From assembly GCA_002633005.1 (NCBI GenBank), contig NMRA01000835.1, positions 18,327 through 82,326 of the forward strand: a stretch of DNA of 64,000 bases, in the 5' to 3' direction. Position 1 is the stretch's first letter. Every line of letters starts with the position of its first letter. Below, piece by piece: positions 24,900-35,350 of this stretch. The notes beneath the pieces are model-generated. The model did no database searches. It was not told where the DNA came from and saw only the letters and a program-made list of their open reading frames with translations. Origin of the DNA: Phoronis australis. Lineage: Eukaryota; Phoronida; Phoronidae. A program made the position numbers and the translations under genes.

Positions 24900-26622
24900 A
24901 TGGCGGAGTACAGCAGATCAGAAAACGACGACGATTTTGAACGAGAACTAGACAGCTATTATGCAGACAGAGAGGCGATTGGATACGGGGATCACTCTCA
25001 AGTGCTAGAAGAATCCGACAATGAGTTTGATTTCCCACTTGGGGAACTTTCGTCAGCTTTGAGACCGTATGAACTCGACCCACCTGCACGAGAACTGCCG
25101 CAGCCACGTCGAGCGGAATCCCCCCCTTCTGGAGACTTCAGGGCAGACATTTCTGAATGGTAGGTACCCTTCTTCATTTATGCTTCTGTGTTCATATTTG
25201 CATTAATTTGAAAAACACGTACTCCTCACTTGGTATTACCTTGTCCTCGGCTGTGTCTGGGCCGAGTTCCGAGTAGCCGCCATATTGTTTATTATGGAGT
25301 TCGCAGTCAGAAGGCCTACCGGCTGTCGTACGACAGCGGTTAGCTGCACGACTAATTGCCATGCTCGTATTTATTGCTGATTGGAGCTCTGATTGATTGT
25401 ATTTTATTACTTTCAAAAAGCATGCAATCGTTACACCTTTAGCTCAATTTAGCACACTCAACTGCCAACACTTTCCACGGACGGTAATCGGCGGTCAGTG
25501 TGTCTTCGCCTGAGAAGGCTGTCCAGATGGCTGATTTTGATATCGTCTTGCACAGGGCAACATTATCACTTGAGACAGAATAGATAGATAGCAATTTGGC
25601 ACTAGTTGGATATAATGCACCCTGATTTAGAGATTAGATTGGATATGGGAGGATTTTAGAAGGCTCGCACCCCCTCTTTTTGGGGCCTACAAAAAATGTT
25701 GCCATTGCCCCACCCCCTGGGAAATCCTAGACCTCACAGTGATATAGAAGGCAGAGTAAGTGAATGGAGTTTTTGCCATATGTAACCCTCAAATTTTATT
25801 CGTAGGGGTAAACCTCAAAGACTTGATAATTTTGAAATTTAGAGGAACTTGCAGTATAAAATTATGGTTCCTCGGTCAGCGGAATATACACTCCAACACA
25901 GTTGCCACAGTTTCCTTGATCACCCCCCTGCCAAAATGACGTTACAGTTACTGCTCGTCGTATCACCTTGCCCCACAACCATTGAGACTGCTTTTTATGA
26001 GGCCCTAATGTATACAATGCATATTGTGGCACTGGATGAAAGGAACTGTTGTGGTTCCATCACTGAACTGTTGCACACTTCCACGGCATTACTTTACAGC
26101 TGAATTTATTGGATCATTCCACAAAAAAAATCCGAGATGATTAATTTTGATTCTTGCTTCTATGGTTTCACACCGAAGTCGTTTTATATTGTCATATTCA
26201 CATATTTCAGGTGCACATGTGGAAACTGTCAACTGACACCGGTGCCAACGGAAAGAGTGTGTTGCCAAGAGATAAAGCAAGTGAAACAGAAGCTGCAAAA
26301 AGAACTAGATCGAGGAGGCCTTAGCAAACCCAGGCAGTGTATAACATATCACAGGGGATTTGACAACGTTTGTTTGGACCCTGATGTGCTAGAGATCAGT
26401 TGGGGGCAGTATAAATTCCATTACCCCGATGGTTATGAAGGACCATACGATCGCAAAATGAGACATACTGCCTACCGACAATTCCAACGTTGGATCCATG
26501 GGTTCTTGGGGCGACGTGTGAGAGTGGTTATACCTGCCTGTGCTGTAGCTAAAATACGTGCTAACTTCCCGCCTCCAGGAAATGAAGAGGACTATACATT
26601 TACTGGATTTTCTTTTGATTGA
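24900..26622 (+). CDS. P2X7R_C (P2X7 ballast-like) zinc-binding domain protein carried by the transposon
   Basis: There are two exons. Exon 1 is 24900-25159: an acidic N-terminus of about 86 residues with the DDDFERELDSYY motif, ending TG before gtaggt. Exon 2 is 26211-26622, after tatttcag. The joined codon is Trp87, giving WCTCGNC (residues 87-93), then PTERVCC ending at 105, then Cys130 and Cys141. The C-terminal block YRQFQRWIHG, RVRVVIPACAV, IRANFP, TGF is the signature of the cytoplasmic C-terminal domain of vertebrate P2X7 receptors. Total length is 223 aa. There are no transmembrane segments and no channel part, so this is not a receptor. AATAAA lies at 26657-26662. It shares the TTAA element with the transposase gene, which suggests an accessory or passenger role (inference). 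Such stand-alone domains are known in many invertebrates; their function is not established. Confidence 0.9.
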
Positions 26623-26656
26623 TGTACATAGCTCATTAGAATCACTTAGTATTTTT

Positions 26657-26662
26657 AATAAA
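26657..26662 (+). terminator. polyadenylation signal of the P2X7R_C gene
   Basis: AATAAA lies 35 bases after the stop codon. Confidence 0.6.
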
Positions 26663-26785
26663 ACTGTATATTACGAACTTCAGTAGTCACATTAATGTAA
26701 ATAATTGCTTTCCCACATGTCCTTGGCATTACTCAACAATATAGACTGTGGTGTAATACTACAATCTACTATTATGAGACCAAAC

Positions 26786-26841
26786 GTTCAATTACATTAG
26801 CGTGATACAAGTGGTTCAATTACATTAGCGTGATACAAGTC
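26786..26841 (+). repeat. 28-bp tandem duplication inside the transposon
   Basis: Two adjacent copies of gttcaattacattagcgtga plus acaagt lie between the two convergent genes. Confidence 0.85.
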
Positions 26842-27839
26842 CCAGATTGGCTGTGACTTCCTTTATGCAAAGTAAGCCATGCTTTCTTTTTTGACATTGG
26901 TTAGACATGTCGATGTATTGGATTACTAGGAGAATCGACATGGAATCTAGAGTCCAAGGACTTCTTTATGAGTAGTACCTTTGCTCTTTCCAGAAGAATT
27001 TCGACATAATGCTGTTATATTCTTTGAACCTTAACTGGATGAAAAACTGGTAACAGGCATTGACACTTGGAATTATTTTACACGACAAACCATTGAGGCT
27101 AACAATCCTACAAAGCCACTGCTTTCACAGGTTTGAAATTCCTTAGAACTCTTGATATTTCTCTTACAACACTAGGAATTGCATTTTTGATAAATCTGAC
27201 AATATTATGCAGTACAGTTGTCCCAGTTTTTGCACTGGGCCCATTACACAAGTTTCTCTTTGAATGGCTCTGACTATACACACAAGGACTTATGGGTGAT
27301 TTACTTTATGCACTTTCAAGGCTAAATAAGTTCTCCTGAGGTAGCTATTGCAAAATCCCGAAAGTAAGGCCAAGGCCTTGTTGCTCAAATGATGCATTTT
27401 CAGGGAACAGTTAAATAATGGCCCATCAGTTCTCAAGCTTGGAGATAATTTCTAACCTGGGTAAGGAACACAATGAGGCCTACTGCATCAGTAGCGATGT
27501 TGGTTTTTGACGGGAGCGAATTTATTGGCCCTTAAAATGTTAAACCATGTCCTTACATGTGGACCAAAAAGGAATTCATTTCCTCCAAAATTACGATCCT
27601 ATCTATGAGCAATGTTAAAATGTTCATATTATTTATCAATCATCAATCTTTCCGAAAACAGTTTTAAGTAATACAATTACAGCAGTATAAATAACAATCA
27701 ACATGCAATCGGGGCCCAATCGTAACACCTGGAACAAAACTGGTAATTATATGACACTTCTGTCTCAGTATTCAATCGCTAGGTAATATTTCACTCAACA
27801 TTATTCTGCTTATTGACACAAACCGAAGGTTGAGGTTGA

Positions 27840-27882
27840 TACGCGGAATAATGTCTCGTGGGATATTACTTTATGTACGCCA
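27840..27882 (+). repeat. 37-40-bp block shared with 54316-54354
   Basis: tacgcggaat, gtgggatattactt and tacgcca occur in the same order in an SLC22 intron at 54316-54354, with a 3-base insertion here. This copy lies just downstream of the transposase stop codon. Confidence 0.65.
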
Positions 27883-27912
27883 CTCTCGGTGCGTTTTCTG
27901 TATGTATCCATC

Positions 27913-30900
27913 TCAGGGGTACACATGCGGGTATCTGCTTCTTAGGGCCTCAGCCACTTCATGAGTGTCAACTTCAGGATACTCCGTTGTTAAAGGCTGA
28001 GGAGCATTTGCCTCACGCAAGTCGCGCAGATGTGTTGCCAGCTGAGGATTCTTTACGAGGTACATCACTGTGTCCATTAACTTATCAACATACGCTGAAA
28101 GATACAAAGCATAAGTTGAGAGCATATAGTGAGAAGTTAGCAAAACTGTCCTTCCTTTTGTCACTCCCTTGGTCTATGCAGCTTAAAACCAATCATGTTC
28201 TCGCGTTAAACCCAATTTTCTGCTTGCTTATGGTTTTTTGAGACCAAATTAATGGTAACTCAAACTAGTCTGCAATTGCAGGAAACTCGTTTTGTCAGGT
28301 AACAGACTGTACATCTTAATTACCATATGTAGCCTCTACTCTTGTAGCTCGTGCGACTGGTTCGCCTCCTCTCCCTCGTGGAAAGCTCCTCTTCCACTTC
28401 AGAGACATGTCAGCTTTCCGTGCCAATGCTCTACCCGCATTTTCATTGTAATGTAGAGCCGCCAAGGTGAGCCTGTGAAGAAAACAGAAAACAAAATCCA
28501 AAAAATTATAGTTATCAAATATTAGTGGTGTTCTAGAAAAAATCACACAAAGTTAACATCTAAAAGTTAAATTAAGACCTCTAACTATATGACACCTTCA
28601 ACACTAGTGGGTGCAAAGATTTCATCCAAAAATGGGAACATGTCATTGTTTCCAAATTACCTGCTTTTCATTGTGTGATAGTGGAAGTGGCGCATCTTAG
28701 GAGCAAATTCATTTACCACAGCATGAAATGCCTCTAATGAAGCTGTCTGTCCAAACGGGGACAGTTTCTGTACATCTTTTTCCATCTGCCGGCTTTCCAG
28801 CACTTTAACCAGCTCCTCATATTGTTGCGATCCTGTGACAAGGACAAAGCAGACACTTTCAGGTTATTAACCTGAAAACAGGGTCTAAGTCATCAAATCA
28901 ATGGCTGGATCACTTAGTTTCAAAATCAGTCATTTTCTATTTTATGGTATCCACTGTTATACAACAAGGAAATTTTAACCCAATTTTAACATGGTTGATG
29001 TTGCTATGAACCTGTGTGCTGCCAATATTATTGGGACCACAGAAATTGTCTCTTGCTCACAGCAGAACTGACAGTAAATTATTGCTCAAGACCATTCTAA
29101 GTTCATAAAATGACACTCTGGACCAAGCAAAGTTAATGAATCTGACCTCCAGCAACAACAGAGCTCAGAAATCACTTCCAATATGACCAAGAACCTATCA
29201 AAACCAATTTTACAACTAAGATGAAATTACTTTTTTGCAGAGGACAGATTATCCGGACAACTGAACTTGCAATTTTCACGAATATTATGTTTTGTAGGTA
29301 AGCAGTCAGGAAATGCTCCGGCAGCAATAAACATACTTTACTTGTATTCTGCAAAGATTTTGTGATGTACTGAGACATCCACAGAAGTCAAACAGTTGAA
29401 AGCTTTGTTGTCGCCTAATGGTTCAACCAATTAAGTGACTCAGTGGTAAAAATAAGTAAGTCAAATCAAAAAGTATACCTGGCTGTAACCACTGCCTGGG
29501 TGAAAGTGCATCATGAGCACATCTTGGAAACAGGGGATGCTTGTGTACATGGATATCTGCAATATGATTGGAGAGGCTCCTCCACTTGGCCAATGCCAGC
29601 TCTCCATTCCCATCACTTGAGGTTGCGCACCAATACAAGTGATTGGTGATCGCTGGTTTCCACTTTCCCACCTCAGGGTACTTTTTTACGATGACTAATA
29701 ATTTTTTATTCAGGCCTAAAACAAAGTGATATAATATTACTTTGCAATACATGTATAAAGTAGCAGCACATTGATCAAATCAGAGTTTGTCTCAATGCTT
29801 TCCTTAACAACGCGTGACTTGTCACTCGTCAGTCTGCAATGACAATGACACGATCTGTTATTTTCTGTTGAGGATACATGTAGTTTATCTGTTGGAATTT
29901 CCGAGAAAATAAGACACAGAAATAATCAGTCTATTACCTTTTGAAACATGCCAAATGTCAAAGAAGTGTTCATCTGGCCTCCAGTGGTCTCGAATCCATG
30001 CTGTTATCTGCGGGTGCCGGTCTGTAACTACTGTAATTTTGGTAGGCGAAGCAGTAGCCAAAAGCTTAACCTTGCATCTCTTCAAGCCTTCAAGCTCCAT
30101 GTGGTAAGAGCTACCAACTTCATTTTTCTGCAACATATTTAGCTCATTAAAAATCAAAACCAATAATAGAGCCAACAACATAAACTGTATATTATTCACA
30201 TATCAGACTTACTTGAACTAATTGAATCCTTTTCATATCTCTTTTAACCTGAAAGAAAACCATTTGTGTACTTGAAACAGAAATATTACCTGGACAATTT
30301 CCATGGCTATGACCTTGTTTCCATGAAGGTCCATCAAAGAGTATGACCCGTACTTAGCAGAGTGGCCAGGGCTACAATTTAAAGAGGAGAGATCGCAATT
30401 TTCTATGTGAACAACAATTCTAAGAAACACCATCCTGAAAATATAATTTCCGTTACTAATAATAACTTCAATTCCAGCATAGAACGTGTGTGCCTAATTA
30501 TTTTAGGTAATACCTGCAATGACTCTCATGTGTGCCTAATTATTTCAAGTAATACCTGCAATGACTCTCATTGATCGTTGTATTGTTGATATGAAAAGGA
30601 AATTATCATAACAGCACTTATTTATAAACAAAGACAAAAATTTACCTATCACATCTTGCATCACCACCAAGCAGAACCTCAGGAGCCAAATTAAGGAGGA
30701 GTTCCTCCTGCTGGTCACAATAGACTTTGTCTATAGCATCATGAAGAAATAGCCGTTGATGGCGAAAGAATGTGTTTGTATGATATGATTGAACACCAAT
30801 GAACTGCAGCAAATTTTGTACTTTTGAAATTGAGCTGCCACTAAACAAGGTGGCAGCTGACAACAAGAGATTTCCTTCCGGGTAATCCCCAACAAATGGC

Positions 30901-33900
30901 TGGGAGTGCCAGGTGTAGCCAGGACACTTTAACGTATCGCAGTTCTGCTGCACAACAACCATCGTGCCCATCATCTTCATGATCTGAGGGGAAGCCTTTT
31001 TCCTACAGAGGTGGCAGACATCAAATAACTTCAACAGTGAAGCCTCATACACGATGTACTTCCTGTTGGCATCAGGTTCGATGAAGTCAGGTGTTGACAA
31101 TTTCCTAAAACGGTATTACAAATTACACGTTAGATTTATGTGCAATAATAGCTTACCTATCAATAGGCAAACACAAAGGTAACTATGACTTCATTTATTA
31201 TGGCGTTTTCCCGTTCTTCAAACTTGTTCAATTTTAAAACCCAACAGCAAGTTGGGAAGATGACCTGAGATTTTTTGCGAAATGTCAAATGTGAACAAAA
31301 GTTCAGTTAATATTGGTCAATATATTTCCCTAATTCTATAAGACCAAGTCATCAATTTTGATAAAAGCTTACTTGGGGCGCTTTTCTGGGCTAGATTCCT
31401 CTTCAGAAGAAGGACTGTACGAGGAATCTGAATCTTCAACAGGCGAGTCCAACTGAGGCTCCAGAGGTAGAAGGGGAGGTGAAGAGTCTGTGGTGGATGG
31501 CAATGTGGTATGAGTCTCCAGCTGAATCTCAACGTGCAGGGGAGAGGACGCAACAAGTGGGGTTTCTGCAGATGCAGCACACACTGTAGATGACGACATG
31601 GTAGGACCTGACTCGACACTCATCTCACCTTTCTTAAACCATCCTTCAAGATCACTGCCTGCAGGAAATAAATTGACAGCACTTTAGAAACAGACACTTG
31701 GCAAAACAGCGTTTCCGAAGAAACCAAATGTCATCTCAACAAGGAACAAGATGAGACCATTGTTACAGCATTATCTGGTCTAAGTCAATCCTTTGTTTTT
31801 AAAGTCAGCACAATTAGCAAAATATCTAGTGTAAGAATACTGCAATCTTATTAAAAATATAATTTTTCTGAAAGTACAAATCCTGTACAATTTGCAGCAT
31901 TTTTGACTTTTTACTAATCTAATATAAGTGGGTCACGTGACCACGTATTAGTAAAATTCAGGAAAAAGGAAAAGGTACAATGATAGCAAAACAATGGTAT
32001 CAATTACGGTAACCATAACATGCATGATCAAATTTCACTTGAGATAAATTTTCTAAATGAGATATCAAAAATGCTGTTATAGTTTTTCATCATTTTCAAT
32101 TCATGAAAATTAAAAAGTTTTTACGCAAATCACAAAATTCCTATTTTGGGATAGACCTTCACACAAAAGTGGATAATTATAAAAACAAACCCTAACAACC
32201 TTTTCTATACCAGTGGATAAAGCATAGTACCTGAAGTTTTCATACGAGGTGTGATGTTCCAACGTAAGCCATGTTCAATACATTATAACACGTTATCTCT
32301 TTTAAAGTAAAGCATCTCAAAGCAATATACATATACAAAACAAAACAAAACAAAACAAAGCACAGCAGCAGTGTACTGATGAAGGTCGTCCCTGACAAGA
32401 TAATGCTATTATGGAGAAATACAAAATGCGCCTTCCTTCTGTCCATAGGCAAACCACTTCAGCCCATAAATTAAGTATACTATCAACTCAACTCAATAAC
32501 CAAGTATTCATGAAAGGCATTCCCATGATAATCCAAACAAATTACCAGTAATTTTCGTTTGTGTTTCAGCATCTTGTTTGATAGGCTTCACGATGAGTTC
32601 TGTGTCCCAGGAACACATAAGTTTAGGTGGTGAAGGCGATGGAGCACGAGACACAGTGTGAGGAGCTTTCGGGTTCTTGGTTTGATGCTGCTTGGCAAGC
32701 GAACGTACTTCTTCACGAATCTAGACAAGTGCAAATTGAGAATATTTACCAAACCTAGACGGTTTGAAAAAAGTATAAAAATAGCACTTTGACAGAGCAA
32801 TACGATGTCAAAACGGAATTAACTCGATATGAAATTCCACAAGGCAATCACAAATTTATAAAATTCATGGCAATGAACTTACCCTTGCAGTCTGAAGCTT
32901 TTTTGTCACCACAGCCCGTTCAGCCTTGCGTTTCGTACTCACAGCCACTCGCTGAGACGGCAATGTGCTTACTTTACCAGATATAGGTAAAACTGATGGC
33001 ACACTGCCTGGAAGTAAGCGAAGACGACTGCAAAACAAATCCGAAGAATTTAGTTACTCACGCTGCATCCAGTACAACATGGTCAAGATTTTCTTCCAGT
33101 ATAATTCATGTATAAGCCTATGCATTTGCTACAGTGTATGGACTTACAAGTTACATGTTTGAAGGACTCTGCAATGACATTGTAAGAACCCCCATGGCAC
33201 ATGGACTGATCAAGTCGAACACATCCACACCCGTCACACAAGAAAAGGCATCCGAGAATTACTTAGATGCATGGTAAAGAAAATCTAAATTAGAATCCAG
33301 TGCATGCTGTGTTCACTTGGAAATCCTATTGGCACACATCAGTGCTAAATTAAGTTACAGGATTCTCCAGTCTAATCTGTCCAACAATAAAACAGTACAA
33401 ATGTCATGAAGAGACTCACTGCAAAAAAATTGCAGATTTGAATGCGGCTTTGACGAAGAAAACTATAAGTGGGTTGAATCATGAGACACAAAGAACAGTG
33501 CTTGCATGATTGACAGTGTATTCACGACCAACACCCTTGGTTAATGGAGAATTGTAATGGCCTTCCTTGTTACATTGAATGTTTGAGTATCACAAGTACA
33601 CAACCTGCAGAATGTAGGTGCCATCTTGTTTACTGAAGAAGACCAGCGTAAAATTTTGCCTTCAAAGAATTACAGGCATTTGATTTCCTCCTCTGAATAC
33701 TGCAGTAATAATCCAGTGTTCATACAGAAAGGTACTGAGTCACAACCAACTCAACTGAACCAAGGGGTGGTCAATTTTCACAAAACTGACACTTTATAAT
33801 CGCTGACAAAGGACAAAGTAAGCCTGGGTCACTCCTATTCACTATTGTCATGATGGAATGAACGTGGTAGGCAATGCTTACTCCGTAGTCCGTAATGGCA

Positions 33901-34289
33901 TAAGCCTACGAGGCTACGTGTAGTAGCACTCGATCTGGGCCGGAGTCGAGGGCTACTCCTCAATCGCCCTAGAATAGAAGCAGTGTGTTCGTTATTTATA
34001 AAATTTGAAAATACACTTACAAGGTGGCGAGTCCTTCATCGTATCGCCGCTTCTGTGTGGGGTCGAAACACGACTCGCTAAAATGTGACGAGCAAATGGT
34101 GGCTCCCGACCGGATCGCATGTTCAACAGTAACATTCCATACCCGAGTACGGCGCACAAACCGGTGCCATTTCTGTGCAACTTTGACATCTTTCGGGAAT
34201 TTGAATGCTGAGACGTTCTCAGTCAAATTGCTGTTGCTACAGCCGCCACAAACGCACCTTTTCATGACTGAAAAAAGGCAGCTACCCAC
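27913..34289 (-). CDS. THAP-DDE transposase (Kolobok-like), 11 exons, intact
   Basis: Exons in order of translation are 34289-34021, 33027-32883, 32720-32546, 31658-31373, 31104-30646, 30371-30290, 30127-29938, 29715-29479, 28832-28661, 28472-28324 and 28094-27913. Every donor is GT and every acceptor AG, and phases agree throughout. Starting at Met 34265 (MKRCVCGG) the protein is 773 aa; an upstream Met adds 8. Residues 1-80 are a C2CH THAP DNA-binding domain (CGGC, KWHRF, ICSSHF). A Ser/Pro-rich acidic linker follows, then Cys pairs (CHLC, CDTLKC). Catalytic candidates are D432 in GDARCDS, D500 in VVTDRHPQ with a following DIWHVSK, and E640 in SLEAFH, an RNase H-like DDE triad. Several family members are annotated in invertebrates as uncharacterised THAP proteins. 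Ten introns are many for a transposase. Confidence 0.88.
30487..30570 (+). repeat. 42-bp tandem duplication in transposase intron 5
   Basis: Two adjacent copies of tgtgtgcctaattatt plus aatacctgcaatgactctca, differing at two bases. Confidence 0.85.
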
Positions 34290-34479
34290 GAACTTTCCTC
34301 TCGACTCCTTAGTTCAACACTGCGTAAACAACAACAATGGCAGAGACGGCCTTCCACCCGTTACGTAGAACAGAAAATATATTTTTTTTAATTTTTGGCT
34401 TTTTCTAAGCAGTAGGTATACTAAAGACTATTAAATCTCTTAAGATATATTAATAAAATTCTTTTTTGGTATACAATGT

Positions 34480-34494
34480 CATGGTGGGAACTCT
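34480..34494 (-). repeat. right terminal inverted repeat of the transposon
   Basis: CATGGTGGGAACTCT is followed by TTAA and is the exact reverse complement of the left end. Confidence 0.9.
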
Positions 34495-34679
34495 TTAAAT
34501 ATACACGGGTAACTCCATTTGTGACGAACGTACAATCAGAGAACATTTTGATCAATTGTGAAAAATATGTTTATCCTAGGAAAACAATTAATACATCAAT
34601 TGATAGGTCTCACTGATACCTTTCAAAGCGTGTATCAACTTTTAAACAGTCTTTTAATCTGAGAGAAAATTGCCTTTAA

Positions 34680-35350
34680 AGGGATGTGACGGACGAATTT
34701 AAAAAAAATAAACAGCTTATTATTTAAAATGACTTATTCTTATTAAAATGACATAGGCACAAAATTGAATTTCGGACCTCAAAAGCCTCCCACCTATATT
34801 AATATAGGAGCCCCGCTCTGCGGCCTCCTTTCGGCGGGACCCTCCTATATTAATATAGGTGGCCTCGCTTTTGAGGTCCGAAATTCAATTTTTTGCCTAT
34901 GTCATTTTAATAATAAGTCATTTTAAATAATAAGCTGTTAATAACGTTAATTTTCTGTGAGTTGCATTAAGCTACAATTTTTTGTTTTATATGATGATTT
35001 TGTGGAATGTTTACAAAGCACAACACACTATTTTGATGATATCTTCTAAGAATTTTTTGTGAGACAGCTCGATATCAGTTGAGTTAGTGTGACGTGACGG
35101 GTGTACGCTCTGAATTTATAGTATTAAATTGTTTGTTGTGACTAAGATATCAATTCAGAATGATTCAAACTTTTGCAGTATATATTGGTCTTTTCCTACT
35201 AATTCGATGTTTTTTAATTAAAATGTACCGATTGACCTTTTGCACGAAATCATCATAGATAGCCCTATGCTAGAAATATACTCTAGGATTTTAACTTTTC
35301 AATACATTTGATTAAAGATATAAAACAACCCCTAAATTGTTCACTTCCCT
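34680..35350. mobile_element. possible non-autonomous TTAA element
   Basis: TTAA then AGGGATGTGAC at the left (34676-34690) is mirrored on the right, where the reverse complement reads TTAA then AGGGAAGTGAA (35354 down to about 35340). The inverted match is short and imperfect (about 9 of 11). The 671-bp interior has no coding frame and encloses the foldback. The ends differ from those of the intact transposon, so it would belong to another family. Confidence 0.35.
34711..34939. repeat. 229-bp foldback (hairpin) element
   Basis: A left arm of about 73 bases (aacagcttattatttaaaat onward to aaaagc) is mirrored by the right arm ending aaataataagctgtt, with only scattered mismatches. An inner pair of cctatattaatatagg palindromes adds a second stem, and the loop is GC-rich. 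The flanking bases aata on both sides could be a target duplication, but the left side is A-rich. No coding content. Confidence 0.85.

Larger units (their letters stand above)
24692..34498. mobile_element. intact Kolobok-like TTAA DNA transposon with two genes
   Basis: The left end at 24696 reads AGAGTTCCCACCATG and the right end at 34480-34494 reads its exact reverse complement. Each is bounded by TTAA (24692-24695 and 34495-34498), giving a 9,799-bp element with 15-bp terminal inverted repeats and a 4-bp target duplication. Inside are two convergent spliced genes: a P2X7R_C-domain protein starting about 200 bp from the left end, and a THAP-DDE transposase starting about 230 bp from the right end. 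Their stop codons lie about 1.3 kb apart. TTAA targets together with a THAP-bearing transposase are features of the Kolobok superfamily (established knowledge). Intact frames, matching ends and a perfect TTAA duplication suggest recent insertion. piggyBac also uses TTAA but lacks THAP and has CCY-type ends. Confidence 0.85.

Noticed and set aside
24900-26622. P2X ion-channel receptor gene
   Set aside because: Only the C-terminal ballast-type domain is present; there are no transmembrane helices or ectodomain.
27858-28241. 127-codon plus-strand frame
   Set aside because: Antisense shadow of the last transposase exon.
24692-34498. piggyBac classification of the TTAA transposon
   Set aside because: The transposase carries an N-terminal THAP domain and the ends start AGAG, not CCY; the DDE-region motifs are also unlike piggyBac.
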